From Crotophaga sulcirostris (lineage: Eukaryota; Chordata; Aves; Cuculiformes; Crotophagidae): 64,000 bases of DNA. The position numbers were made by a program, and so were the translations under genes. The notes under the pieces are model-generated. The model saw nothing but the letters and a program-made list of their open reading frames with translations. It searched no databases and was not told the DNA's origin. The stretch is taken from positions 1 to 64,000 of the forward strand of contig VYZB01000279.1 of NCBI GenBank assembly GCA_013397455.1. The letters run 5' to 3'. This document shows, one piece after another, positions 48,606-61,785 of the stretch (position 1 is the first letter of the stretch; the number at the start of each line of letters is the position of its first letter).

Positions 48606-51600
48606 CTCTTAGTGGCAGCAGATTGCAAGAAGGAATCCCACTGTACAATCCCAGCCATCTGCCTATGGGTAAGCATTTGATGATACAAATGTATGTGTTT
48701 GGAACATGTCGTGAGGCACTTTGCTTCCAATTAGGCAGTATTTCAGACTGAAGGAGATCTCTCCCCCTCACCTGAAGCCTTTGTTATCGGAGATATGTTC
48801 TGAGCTGGTGATCTATGAAGCAGCAATACAAGCTTATGCACAGCAACATCACAAGTTTCTTCTCTCTGTTCTGCATATGTAAAAAGGTAAGTTAGTACTA
48901 GGTTAAACTAGTGCTCAGATTCCTGTATCTCTGCTTGGTGGATGTAGAGCAGTTTTTGTGAGACAAAGCAAAATATTATCATTTCCATCTCAAGTCTGTG
49001 CTCAGTGATACCATTGCCATTATCAATCTTTTACTGTATCAGCTGTGGGGTTAGAGAAGAGAGCTGGTTCAGAAATAAAACAGAAAAGTATGCTCAGTGC
49101 AAAGTATAAGGACTCCCTGAATTAGCACACACAGCTGTCTGTTGCCCTTTTCATCTAAAACTGGTAAAGAAAGAGGATGATGTGTGTGGAAAGCATATTT
49201 GAAGGATGGTTATCTTTAGTAATACTGCAATATACCAGGGAATCAAATGAAGTTTGATGTAAGACACAGCCAGAGACCGTGTAAATTGCCCCAGCAGATT
49301 AGGAAACAGTGAAGCTGTTAGCATTCTGGAACATGATGCGTGTAGCAAAATTGCTCAATGGTGTGAATTTGGAGGAGAGCAACTGAGCAGCTTTATTGCA
49401 TGCCAGACCCAGCAGTGTCCTGTGCCTGCTTTAATCATCAATTACTGTAATGCTGGGGCAACCCACCAACAACTTAATTATTGTCTGGAGTTCCAGGCCT
49501 ATGTTAAATAGTAAAGCAAACCAACCGGCGTATGGGCCAGAAGAGACTCTGCTGTAGCCTCTGTCTCAAGGCATAGGTACTCCTTGAGCTTGTGCTGGAG
49601 GTGTCTCAAGATCTTATTTTGTCAGACTCTGTACAAGAGACATTCCCTACTCAGGGAACCCATAGCACAGGAAGAAAAAGACATGCAGGAATATATTTTA
49701 TAGGCTTGCGGCAGCTGTGTACTACCAGTGCAGGCAGATGTAGCAGAAGGCATTTCTGGTTATTGAAGTCATTTATTTGCCCAGAATGACAAGTCTGAGA
49801 GCAGCCATGATGAAAATCAGAGCTGGAAACTCACAATAGTCTCACCTAAGCTCACAGAGGCTCCCAAGACTATTTAGACTGCTTTCAATCAGTTCAGTCA
49901 AGCCCTTGGGCTCTTCTCCAACCAAGTGTTTGTCTGCCTCCTGGCATGAGAGTCTGCTATTAATACCAGTCTCCTCTTGGTGCTAGGCTAGACCGTGTAT
50001 TTGATAGGAATTTCCAGTATGCTTAATACAGACCTTTTTTTGCTTGTGAGTTTTCGGTTATATTGGTCAGGAATATATTCAACATCCATGGTTCTGACCA
50101 ACAGATGTTTCAATAAACATGCTTATAAGCAAAAAGACACTTCTCTGCAGGAGTCAGGCTTTAGCTCAGCTCTGAAAACCTGTTGTGATTGTGGAGCCAG
50201 CAATATGAGTGTTTCAGGGTTTTTCTGGACTGCTTTTATACCACAGTACCAGAGCTCATAGGCCAGATGATGTATGTTTCAACACTCTGATGTGGAGTGA
50301 AACGTCAGATTTCACCCTGTTTCCGGCTGCTCTTCTGAATGGGACAGTGTGCTCCCAGCAAGCCCTTTCCTCAGCCTCACAGGGAGTTCATTAGTTTACA
50401 AAGCTCTGTCTACTTTTTACTTAAATGTTACTAAAAACTTGATGTGCCAGAGCGCAGGGTATTTACTAAAGGTGCCTTTAGCAAAATGGGCACTTGTACC
50501 GGAGTCGTGTTTATATTGCCCCAGAGCAATGGAGTGGAGCTAAATGAGGTTGAGCTAGTCTATGAAAGAGCTGGGTTTGTGGGATCCAAGCAAGACTAAC
50601 CAAGAGGCCTTCTGAATACACTGAGGTGTTGCTAACTCTAAAAAATAGGCTTGATAAGACTGTGTTGCCCCAATAGGATGCTGCTTCTTGACAAGTGTAT
50701 TGGATAGGAACATGCGCATCCTGAAATCTCATGATAGTCTCCACGTGTGGCAAGTAGCAGATTGTTTTATAGAGAACTGTAGCAAACTGCAGAAAACTAA
50801 GAGTTAATATGCAGATCAGCAAACCTAAGTTATTAAAATTCCCTTCAAGATAATAGATTTGAGGAGCTTGCCCATTGTGTTAAAATGCCCAGTTAATTTG
50901 AGAGCCAAACAGATGGGAAGTTTTGAGAAGGTAGAAGAGAAAAGGAGATAACAGAAGCGGCAATTACATACAGAAAATCTGCTCTGAAACAACAGCTATA
51001 CATGGAAATGATTTGCAGGATATTGCCCATATGCTTTCCAAACCTGCATCCTAGTCACAGTGTTTTTGATTACAACCCCAAATGCTGTCACATTGTAGCA
51101 CTACAGCTGAGAGGGGTTTTGAACATGAAGCTGGACGAGCAGCAAGATTTATTTCACTATTAAAAGCTGATGATCTTTCACAGTTGTGCAGATCTGTTCC
51201 ATGAGCAGGTTGCAGAAAGAGGTTGCCTGTCCATTTGTAGCTGGGTGGTTCACACCAGCCCACAGCAGCCTTGCCAGGGATGTTGCACAACGCACACACC
51301 TGCTTTCCTAGTGTCAGAAGAAACATCAAGCCCTCATCTTTATGGTCCTATGCTGCTCTGCCCATTTCAGCTTTACCTCCTTCGTGTGGCTCGAGTGACT
51401 CTACACTCCCTACTCCATACTCACTGGCTAACTGGTTATGAGATACCAAGATTTTAGGTAGTTGTTTAAATTTAGCTTGACTAACTGCTTAGACAGATGC
51501 TTTTGAACATCTTGGCACAAAGTACAGAACCCCCACCTCCTTGTAGCCAATTTGTGGTACTTTAAGGACTTGTTTATCTGTCCATCCTTCCTTAAGTTCT

Positions 51601-52230
51601 CTCAGATGTCATCTTCCATCCTCATGTTCACTTGTGGGATATTTTTCATTCCGTATATGTGCTCCCCACTTCTGGAAGCAAAGTGAAATGGCTGATTTTG
51701 TGTGGACCCCCTCAAATATTATGGGTATAAAAGAACATTAAAACAACTGTAGAAGGAACACGTTTTCTAGCACAGGGGAAAGTGAGGATGCAACAGACCC
51801 ATCTTTCGCCCTCTGCTCTGTTGAAATCCCTGTAAAAGTCTTCATTCTTCTGTTCCTTATCTTTGAACAGAGGGGCAATGTCATTAACCTCACTATTCTG
51901 GGTGGCTGGATAACAAAATATCAAATCAAATTCACTGTAGAAAAAAAAGCCAAAGTGGCACACATTTGGGAAAAAAAATCAATCCTAACTGTACACTCAG
52001 CAATGGATCAACAGCTACCTGTTAGCCTTTCAAGCTCTTCAAGGGGAAGCGGTTGGGATTAAAATAGATAGTTCTGCCACAACATTGGCTTAATGAACAG
52101 TAGGAGTCCTAAAGCAGTTGTAAGGTTAGGAATAATTATGAAAGAATAGACAAACACAAATACAAAGCTGTGATTCCCACCTCTTGAGAACTTTGGATTT
52201 CTGACAACTGTATGTTTGGATAACATTACT

Positions 52231-52535
52231 GGAAAAGATCCAAAGAATATATCAAGGACATAATATGGAAGAGCTTCAGCACAGCGAGTGATCAAACAGC
52301 TTAGGACTTTTCAGGCTGGAAAATCAATGACTGGAGGACTGTAAAATGAGTTCATGTTAGAGAACAGTTGTTTCTTCTAGGACTTCAAATACTGAAGTTC
52401 ATCAAGAAAAAATCTCACAGGCTTAAAAATTCAAGGAAGCCTTTCTTTACACGCCGTATATTTCAGCCATGGAAACTCTTGATGCAGAATGTTGTTAGCA
52501 TAGAAAGTTTAAAAGAATGCAAAAAACCCCTCCCA
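52231..52535 (+). mobile_element. Ancient CR1-like LINE relic, sense
   Basis: A decayed sense copy of an old CR1 lineage. In order it shows 'tatggaagagcttcagcaca' (52264-52283), 'gacttttcaggctggaaaat' (52306-52325, the CR1 'LFSLEK' region), 'aggactgtaaaatgagttca' (52336-52355), 'aaggaagcctttctttacac' (52433-52452) and 'ggaaactcttgatgcagaat' with 'gttgttagcatagaaag' (52470-52506). These correspond to the ORF2 C-terminus and start of the 3' UTR. Frame is not kept. It is much older than the copies at 1-217 and 61786-62005, and the 3' terminal portion is missing or unrecognisable. Confidence 0.7.
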
Positions 52536-53004
52536 AACCCACTGGAAAAAATCCACACAGAGATGTGAAAAATTAAGTGTTCAAACAATTATGGCATTCC
52601 TGCCTCTGAGGTTTCCTGAGCTTAGAGAACTTGTGCAGGGAGGGAGTGTTATTGAAGTCTGTCGCTTCTAGTTGAATGTCATGTGAACCTTTTATTTTTA
52701 TGCAGGTCTGTAAGAGAGCTTTTTCTTCTCCCTATCAGCATTATGGAGAGATAGCTACACTGATCTTTTCCCTCTGGGAAGGTCTATGTGAGGACTATCT
52801 CACAGAGAACAACCATGACCTTCTGTTTGCAGGGTGGATGGCAATTGCTTTACTTTGTGAAGGACTTTCTTGAAACCTTGTCCTATAGCTCAAAATGTGT
52901 GAAATTGGTCTTTTCTGAAGGAGTGTTTTTTCCTATTGTTCTTGTACCTTTGAAAGGAAAGTCAAGGAGAAAAATACAAGAGATCACAAAACACTTCTTT
53001 TAAA

Positions 53005-53105
53005 GAGTGTGATTCAGCAAGAAAAAGAAGGGTAAGAAAAGAAGGTAAAATAGAGATCTCTCAAGAAGGAGCTGAGGTGAGAAGGCAGGAAAGAAGCCTC
53101 ACTTC
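53005..53105 (+). repeat. Purine-rich tract
   Basis: About 100 bases dominated by A and G (for example agaaaaagaagggtaagaaa near 53020), broken by a few pyrimidines. Low-complexity sequence, with no evidence of a retroposon tail. Confidence 0.6.
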
Positions 53106-53821
53106 TTGCAGGGAGGCCAAAATAATTCTCTTGTTTATTGATCTTATTATAACCTGAAAAGTTGAATTGTGAAGTTAGAAGTAACAGAAGTATGCCATGT
53201 TCAGTGAATGAATTATTGGATAGTCCTTATATTCTTTACTCATAATTATCTTTGTGCCTCCCTGTGTTACAACTCCTGTTATTTAGAGGGCAACTGAAAT
53301 GGGAAGGCTAAGCAGCTTAGTATTATCCTGTAAAACATGGAGCTTTCCAATGGATTCTTTTGAAGCCATATACAGACAAACACCCACCAAGGTGTCTCCA
53401 TCTTCTCCTGCAAAAGAAAGAATTTCCCACTACGAAGTGATGAGAAGAGATCCTTGCAAAAAGACAGGCTGAGTAAAATGCAGCAAGACATGGGAGTGTA
53501 CTCATTACTCCTCATTAGTGGAGGAACCTGTGTGGCCCATCACAGTATACACAGGCTCATGTGAGAGGCAGTGCACCTCTATAATACAGTCTACTGGGAG
53601 GACACAAAAATGAGAAATTTGCCTTTATCCTCCTAATAGTGGTTTCAGCAGGCTTTAACTTATGCGGTCTCTCAGAATATACTGACAATTGCTTTCAAAA
53701 ATGAAAATTTAGGTGAGATCAAATTGATTTGTATAGGAAGATTTTGTGGTTACATTTTCAAGTCTGAATTTTAAAAATCTGAAACCAAAAAGCTTTTCTT
53801 TCCAAGTTATCTATTTTAATG

Positions 53822-53876
53822 TAAAAAACCCAAACCAAACCAAAACCAACAACCTGACCACAAACAAACTCAACCC
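53822..53876 (+). repeat. A/C-rich low-complexity tract
   Basis: Imperfect units such as ccaaac and ccaaa run for about 50 bases, almost free of G and T on this strand. Confidence 0.75.
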
Positions 53877-55483
53877 TAGTGTCTTTTCTGCTGAAAGTAG
53901 TAACTACTTGTTTGAGCTAGTATTTTTTTTTCTGAGATTCAACAGTGATTTATTCAGTTACAGGACAGTATAAAGTTGCTATTGTTTACAGAAAAGGAAA
54001 ACAAATGTTTGTAGCAGAATCAGAGATTTTTGTGCTCAGAAATGTGTCCAGTAAACACAGTAAAGCATTTATACACACACCAAAGCAATAAAAGAATACA
54101 GGTTTACAGACTTTATGGAACAGCTGCTAAAAAGCTTGTGGAGGGTTTTGCATAGTATACATTTGACCTTAGTAAACACATAAATAAAAATTCAATGGGA
54201 AAATCTAGGAAGAATAAAATGTCTACATCTTGTCTGCTCTATTACCATGGACCTTTACCAGAAAAGCGTGTGTTTATCACAGATCCTGATTTCTAATGAC
54301 TTCCTCAGTGCAAAGAACCAGCAATACCATTTTTCAAAATAGTTGTCATCTTTCATGTGAGATCCATAGGGAATTTACCTTGCAAGAGAGATAAGTCAGT
54401 AATTAGTTTTACTAGAGTCTACAAAAGCTGCGAGTCATGAGACAGTGAAATAAGAGAAATGTAGGTTGAAGTGAATGGCACTATATTTCTCTTAAAATTG
54501 CTAAGATTGACTCCAAGTGGTAGATTGTCCTTGTACTGCATATTTTAAAAAGTGAAATTTCTTTACTTGAACTGTGTATCTTGTTCAGTTGGAGAAGCGT
54601 AGGCGTTTGGTATTTGTATTGGTAGAATATTAACCTACAAGTAGTCTCTAGTGCTATTTTCCCAGAAAATACAAGTATGGCTGGATAAAGGTGCAAATGT
54701 CTTGAGCTAATCAGAAATGTTGTCAAAATTAGGGTCTCGGTTTTGGTTTGTTTTATTTGACTTGATTGTAGGCATCCATTTTGTGAAAGAGAGTTTTGAA
54801 AGATCTCAGCCCACTGAAGTCAAGGAATTAGTTGCCACTGGGTTTGCTCTGAAGGGTGAAGTATGCCCCCATGGTCTGAAGGGCTTCAGCCTGGAAATTA
54901 CTACTCCATCAGACTCTTGCCTGGAGAAATACACTAATCAAAAAATACTTGGAGCTCTGTCTCACTAACGCTTCTGTGTGAGTACCAAGTCAGAAAGCAC
55001 TACTGATTTTGATTATTAAAGCTTGTCTCAGATCAGGAGGTGACAGTTAGGCTGTCAGAGAGCCAAGAAGCACTGATGCCATACATACTTATCTTCCTAC
55101 AAATGGAAGAAATTACAGTGGAGTCATGTTTTCCCATTCAAGAGAAATCAAGGTTTCCAAAGCACAGCAGTGTGTAAACGTGATGCATTTATGTTACAAA
55201 GCTGAAGGTTAGTCAAAGGCTAGTGAGAAACATCTTAGGCAGGAGCAGAAGAATAAGCATATTCCCAAACAGAAGAAAGAACTCTCAGTGGCCTTTGTGT
55301 GTGTGGATCTCAGGAACCATTAAATGGGAAACCAAGCTCATATAATTTAAAAAAAAAATAAATAAAATAGACTCAAACTCTTATGATACTTTTAAGCTGT
55401 AACTCAAATATTTTCTTCCTCATTGTTTTTTATTTTCATTTGAAATGTGAAACTGAAATCTGTTTTCTAACAGTCCTTTGTGA

Positions 55484-55530
55484 AAAAAAACTAAACAAAA
55501 AAACCCCAAAGAAAACAAAAAAGTTTTTGT
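55484..55530 (+). repeat. A-rich tract
   Basis: Runs of A interrupted by ctaaac, cccc and g. Low-complexity sequence. Confidence 0.8.
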
Positions 55531-56252
55531 TTCTCAAAAAAGTATTTCACTTTGTTTTCTCTTGGGGTTAGTGTTTGTTTGGACCTGATTCAGTGCCCTG
55601 TATTTTAATACCAAAATGTCCTGTCATTTGTTTTGGTAGTTTTTGTGTCAGGCTCCCAGGTGAAGACTTTAAAATTGTTTTCATTGCTGCAGCTCAAGCA
55701 TTATACATTCAGAAACTCCATTCTGCTTTTAGCTGTGAGGCTTAGCTTGTTCTTCATAGAGTATTTCTGTTACTTCTACATAGAGTTAGATTTAGACTTG
55801 AGCATCCTTATATCTTACCAAACTCTAGGTCAAAGCCAGCGTAATTTATTATTAGTTAATAATTAACATTGAGTGCTTTCTTGCCAGGAGGGCTTACAAT
55901 CATACACTGGTTCAAGTTCAGTCTCACTGCATCCCAAATTGGGATGTGGTCAGCCATAGTAGCATATTTTTCAGTCCTCATGAATGCACAAAATCTATAA
56001 TGAGCCTCCCATTAACACGTGTTCCCCTTAACTATGATATATGAATGTGTTTGAGAAGTTAGGGTGTAGGGAGGGATCTTCTGCAAACAAGTAATATGGT
56101 TCAATGTTTTTTAAAAAAATTAATTACATTTTTGCCTTAATCTCAAATTCTGAAAATCATCCCTGGCAGACGTAGGAGTGGATGTGAACAGTACATCCAA
56201 GTCTCTTGCCATTGCTCAAATTTCTAAGTTGTTTGTTTTATTGGCAGGAACA

Positions 56253-56425
56253 GAGAATCATAGAATAGTTTGGTTTGGAAGGAACCATTAAAAGCCATCT
56301 AGTCCAACCACCCTGGAATGAACAGGAACATCTTCAACTAGATCAGATTGCTCAGAGCCCCATCCAACCTGACCCTGCATGTTTCCAGGGATGTGGCTTC
56401 TACCACCTCTCTGGGCAACAACTAG
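56253..56425 (-). mobile_element. CR1 LINE 3' end fragment, antisense
   Basis: The + strand starts with the reverse-complement CR1 tail 'agaatcatagaat' (56254-56266) and continues with 'ttggaaggaaccattaaaa', 'catctagtccaaccaccctg' (56296-56315), 'atcttcaactagatcagatt' (56330-56349) and 'ccacctctctgggcaac' (56403-56419). This is the last part of the CR1 3' UTR. The octamer tail is of the ATTCTATG type. The copy is 5'-truncated at about 56425 and has no CpGs left, so it is of intermediate age. Confidence 0.93.
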
Positions 56426-56589
56426 AAGGTAAAGTATTTGATAACTTTTCCGGTGCACTGTTACAACATTGAACCTGCCGCAAGAAAACAAGTGTTACAA
56501 ATGACATTGTAACGATAGCACAGATGCACAAAATTGAGGAATTAATTTTTATTAGAGTTCACAGATATGGGGCTATCCCCTGAAGATGA

Positions 56590-57060
56590 CAATTATTTTT
56601 AACTGGGTGTTTGAATTGGATTGGTTTAATTACGGGGTTTCCTACTAAGCAAACGTAATGTGTTTAGGCCTAACATCTGCCTTAGGCTTTGGCCCTTGAG
56701 TTAATTGCCCCTTAATTCTTGGCTCTACCCCAGTAACTGACATCTAGGGGGGAGCCTCTTGGTCACAGAGGCACAGAGGAAAAACAGTGCTTGTATGTAT
56801 TTTAATTTGCCTATTTCCATACTGGTACTAAACTGGCCCCCATTAAACTGATTACCTTTTTAACAAATTATTCAGCATGCTGAAAGGTTACCCAATGTAG
56901 CTACTTATTAGTCACTTTTCAAATTATTAACAAGCTATTTATGACACCTTCATGTGCAGGTACAAAGCCTTCTGGAGGATTCCTCCGATTTTAATTTCTC
57001 TAGCTTAAAGCCGAATGGAGAGAACAAAGGCAGAGCTTGCAGTCACTAATTAAGAGGATG
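56590..57060. promoter_or_regulatory. Candidate conserved non-coding element
   Basis: About 470 bases of varied, non-repetitive sequence with many homeodomain-type cores: taatta at 56627-56632 and 57047-57052, ttaattg at 56701-56707, and further TTAAT, ATTA and TTATTA words in between. Isolated CpGs occur in tacggg (56631-56636), aacgtaatg (56652-56660) and near 56988 and 57012. The density of such words, with almost no simple repeats, is typical of deeply conserved developmental enhancers. I cannot align it, so this is a suspicion based on texture. Confidence 0.35.
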
Positions 57061-60000
57061 AAGGTAGGCAGAGGGGATGCTGACAGGAGGTGACAGCCTC
57101 ATTGAAAAGAAAAAGCTACATCCTGAGAATGGTGAGATATTATAAAATTTTTTTTTGAGGACTGCTTGAGTGCAAAGCTTAACCATGAGTATCTCACTAC
57201 CTCTTTTTGTTAAAAATTGCTTTGTCCTTAACTATTTACTTAATACTGCACAAAAGCTGCTTATAATTTTAAATCTGAAATAATACTGAGTACAAATTCT
57301 GTTTCTCCTTGCCAAAGGACTTTGGTAGGACATGTAGTCCCTTGATTACCAAATGCTTCATGAGAAGCTGTCAAAGAAGCCAGGCTGGGAAACAGCATTT
57401 CCCTGATCCCATAAGCTTGCTGTCTGAGGTTGATGTACCATGCATGTCAAAGTCTCAGCAAACCTTCCTGTCCAGGTGGACTGAGTATCCTGGCAAAGTC
57501 CTCTAGCAGAGAGAGATTTCACTGGAACAGTGGGCAATGAGAGAGCTTTGCTTTGTGGGGCAAAGATGATCTTTTCTGTCAGTGCCCAGAGACACTCTAT
57601 CATCAAGGGCAGGAAGACAGCAGGAATTTCTGTGGTTTTGGCAAAACTTCTTGACAGTGTGGTGTCACCTTCTCATGCAAAAAGCCCCAATCAAAAAAAT
57701 AAAGTAATACTTTTTTATAATCCCCTGGTTTTTGAAATATTAAGTTGCTGGGGTTTCTGCAACTGCGATATTTACCAAAATAATTTTGTCAGCTGTAGAC
57801 AAGGGAGCCACTTTTCTTCGAGGACTCTCTAGAGACTTTGCAGCCACGATGCAAATGCATATTCTTTAATTTCATTTTCCCCTCATTATTTTGCCGCCTT
57901 AGACCTGTGGTCATGATGACTTCGATGTCAACACCAAGACAAATCGCTTGAAGCAACCAACTCCTGATTAGGAAGCTGAAACAGCCAGTATACTAACCTA
58001 TGCCATTTGGTGGTAATTATTGCCTTCCTGAAAATGTTGGAAGAACAGGATACACATGGACTACTTGGCTGCTGCTGCTTTTCTTAGCTTTGTTCGTTAA
58101 ATGTAAATGAAAATGATAGTTTTTCAAGGTCCAAAACACACAAGGATAGCTGTCCATCAGGCAACTGAGAGGTAGGTAACCATGCGTCTCCAAAACTGGC
58201 TTGGCTGGCTCTGAGAACCCCTGTTTGATCTGGTTGCCCTCCATCCTGGCATGGGGTGCTCCATTGGCAGCACTGCCATGCACAGATGGATCCTCACAAA
58301 GCATGAACTGTCTGTGTCAGAAGTGGGGACCGTTGCTGTGCACTCATGACACAGCAGACTCCATTCTTAACGGGGGCTTGGATTCTTCAGGTGTTCCTTT
58401 ATTATGGTAATAGCCATATGACTTGTTTGTCCTTGGCAAATTCCTGTAACCCTTATGGTTAGTGATCCTGGGGAGAAAGAAATCAACAGTTGAAACAGTA
58501 AAGCTTAAGCATTGCCAAAGTGCTGCTTAGTGGCACTGGAGTTGAATGGGAGCCCTAGCTGAACAGGAGGCTCATTTGTAAAACTGCCTCTTTCTTTGCC
58601 AGTGTCTAAAAATTTTTATTAACAGAACAACTGTTTCATTAGTGCACTGATTAGTTGCAGAATTTCTCTACTGTCGAAGACGTGTGAAGAACAAGCTCTT
58701 AACACAAAAGGAGCAATCAAGGGGAAGCAACTGGTTGCAGCTCGCGTAACTGACTACTAAACGCTCTCATTCCATGCTATTGTATTTACTCACGTACAGA
58801 GACCCTCGTCCTCACTGTACAAGGGACAGGAGACAGGGGAAATTATGCAGACAGCTGAACAGAGAGGTAGAGAGCTCTGTGAAGCACACCTGCCTCTGGG
58901 TGTCACCAGGCTGAGGAGGTAAATGCAACATGGAGGATAGGGGATGATGTACACTGGAAGATCCTCATCATAGAAGCCACAGAGGTGGACTAGAAGGGTA
59001 TACAAAGGGTGATTTGTGCTTGGACTTGATAAGGAGGCAGACTCCAATAAGATTTTTGCCTTTTTGAGAAAAACATTCAGTCTCTAGTGAAGAAGTCCTT
59101 ATTTCTGGGACCATGCTGACACTGATCATTGTCAACTCAAACCATCCATGCTGGAACCAAGTATAATGTAAGACATCCTTAGCTAGATTTTATCTTGTGT
59201 ATTCAAGTGACAAGCATTGATGAGCAGCTTGGGATGCTGCAGGACAAACTTCACATACCTACTGAAAACAGTGGGTATAAGCCCCAGCTGGCACATCTCA
59301 GGGTGTTCAGACCAGCTTTAAATGTCCAAGCTGCAGACACTGTTGGCAAACCTAGGACTGGCACTATTTGTAGGTGCTGACCATCCTAGTTTTTGCATTT
59401 AACAAATAAAATAAGTGTGGTGCAGTTACTGAGAAGCTGGCAATATGACAGAGACTATACTTACCCTTTTCTTATCTATCAGCGTTAGGGTAGAAGGACT
59501 GTCCCAGAAGGTATGATTTAATGCTCATTCAATTCAATGTAATTTTTTTTGTTTCAGTATGAAGTTTTTTTACAATTTTTCAGTAATAAAAAAAACATTT
59601 TCTGTTTTATTTTTTTACAAAGCAACTAATGCCTAATTTTCATGCTATGCAGGCACTTCATTTTTGAAAGTCCTTTGAATTTTTCACAGGAAAATCAACT
59701 TTGAAAAGTTATTCATTTCAAATTAGTTTAATCTTTGTTTTCCAAAGCTGAAATTAGATAAAGATTTTGCCCAGAGGCCATACTACACTAATTTCAATTT
59801 TTCACGGCATTCTCTAAAGTGATACTGCTTATTTCTGTTGCAGAATGAAGGTCAGGTTATCCATCCACACATTTCTATGGTATCTTGGCATCAGAGTTAA
59901 TGTTCTTCCTGTTCAGTACCTGTTACTGTCATTATCTATCCAATCTTTTTTTTAACACAATGACTTTTCTAGTGTGTAATTAATGTCCTCAAGCAGGTAC

Positions 60001-61785
60001 AGTTATCAGCTGGCATGTATGGGCTAGAGGTATTACATGAATTATGCAGACTGCTGGATGAAGTTTACATTTGAATACAATTCTCTTTATGAAAATTGAT
60101 CTCTCGTCTTCTCCTCTAACCAGTTATTTGTACTCTATTTATTTTATTTACTGTGATCCTTCTTTTCTAATTGACTCTTACATCCTCCTCTGAAAGCTCT
60201 TGCAGCTTGAATAGAAGCAGTTCAGCTGGGAAGGCCTCTGTACTTCCATCATTAATAACTTCAAAAAAGGAATCTGTATTTAAGAATATGATAAATGGGG
60301 GAGTTTCTTTTAATTCTTGTGAATTAATGTTCGCAGGGAATGGTACATTTTGTAGGCTGTAGCTTTAGAAGAAATCATAAACGCAGAAAAGAACCATTGC
60401 AGGAAATTTTCATTTCCAGTTTACAGAGTCATCAGCTTTTGAGCTATGCAAAGTGAATTGTGTAGATATATACTACACTATGTCTTGTAGAACTTGAAGT
60501 CTTGCAAGAGAAGAAGAGATGGGACTGACATGATTTTTGCTTATAGTTGAACTAGTTATTTGTGTCCATGGCTGACTAGAAACTGATTTTTTTTTTAGAA
60601 GTTGATCCTATGGCCATCAAATTAAATAAGCTGTGCACTGGTGTAAAATGACCCCAAGGCAGTGATCAAGATACTCAGAAGACAGCGGGAAAAATGTAGT
60701 TATTGTTTAATTATGAAAGGACCCTTTGTATTTGCAATAAAGAAATATTTAACGCAATCTACTTATAGTAGTGAAAAAAACTTGTTCTTTTAGCAGCTGC
60801 AGTACTCCGTATGCCAAAGAAATGCCAGGAAATTTGTTTTTTTGTGAAGTGGTGGTATGCATGCACCATGTTTGAAAACTGTCCAAAACAAATTAAATAT
60901 ATGAGTCTATGCTCATATTTAAAACTGTAGTGATTGCTATACTTGCAGTGTAATTGTGTTTTTGTTGCAAGATAACCACCTAATTATACTATTCCATATA
61001 TTTAGTTTACTGCTAATAATATAACCAAACATTTTTCTACATGATTTATAACAATTCCAGAGTAATATACTTAGCTATTAGCAGTATATCTCTTAGTTTG
61101 TCAAAAGGGTAATATGTAGAATGTTGTTATTACCTTCAGTTTCATGTATATCATCTTTAATTGCATGACAAAAAGCAAAACTTTACAATAGAACAAGTCC
61201 ATAGTTATGTAAATCTTACTGAAAAAATGTGATCATGTAACTATTAATATCCATAGCTAATCTTTACTTCCAGCTGATATAAACTCTGGTGTATCTATCT
61301 CTAGTGACTGCTCTGGAGTGTGGGTGTAAGGTAATAAGCTTCTTTGCTCGAAGTGATAATCACACTGAGGTCCTGCCCTAAATTGCCTCTCAGCACTAGC
61401 AGATTGTGAAATGTTAAATAAATGCATATATCAGGAGGAGAACTAGACCCCGGGGTTTAAATGAGACATGCTTACAGCAAATGAATAGTTATGTTGTGCT
61501 TAAAACAGATTAAAATACATCTTAATGGATTTCATTCTTCTTACAGCATTCTCTGCATAAAGTTGTCTTTAAGTGTAAGTAGGGTATGCACTGCAAGCCT
61601 GTGGGCAAACAGAAGTAACCTTGTGCTCTTAATGCTGTGCAGCCTTCTCTGCTGGTGACTCTCCATTTTTCCTTTTCCAATAGTCTATTATTCTTCCACC
61701 TGCTCCTGTTTTTGCAGGCACAGAAAGAGCTGAGGTTCTGATCTGGCATCTTATTTCTCTGTTCCCTGGCTCTAAAGAGGCAATT
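57061..61785. other. Unique non-coding stretch
   Basis: No gene, RNA gene or mobile element is recognised. Short A and T runs are frequent between 59540 and 59620. Confidence 0.6.

Larger units (their letters stand above)
42051..52230. other. Long unique non-coding stretch
   Basis: No gene is recognised in about 10 kb apart from the simple repeats, palindrome and relic listed separately. The 124-codon minus-strand frame at 48356-48730 overlaps an ancient palindromic repeat and is not considered coding. Confidence 0.6.
52536..56252. other. Unique non-coding stretch
   Basis: No gene is recognised. It includes a purine-rich tract (53005-53105), an A/C-rich tract (53822-53876) and an A-rich tract (55484-55530). 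Confidence 0.6.

Noticed and set aside
48356..48730. 124-codon minus-strand frame
   Set aside because: It overlaps an ancient palindromic repeat and a slippage duplication, and has no known domain.
55908..55922. tRNA B-box-like ggttcaagttc
   Set aside because: No matching A box at the right distance and no cloverleaf could be drawn.
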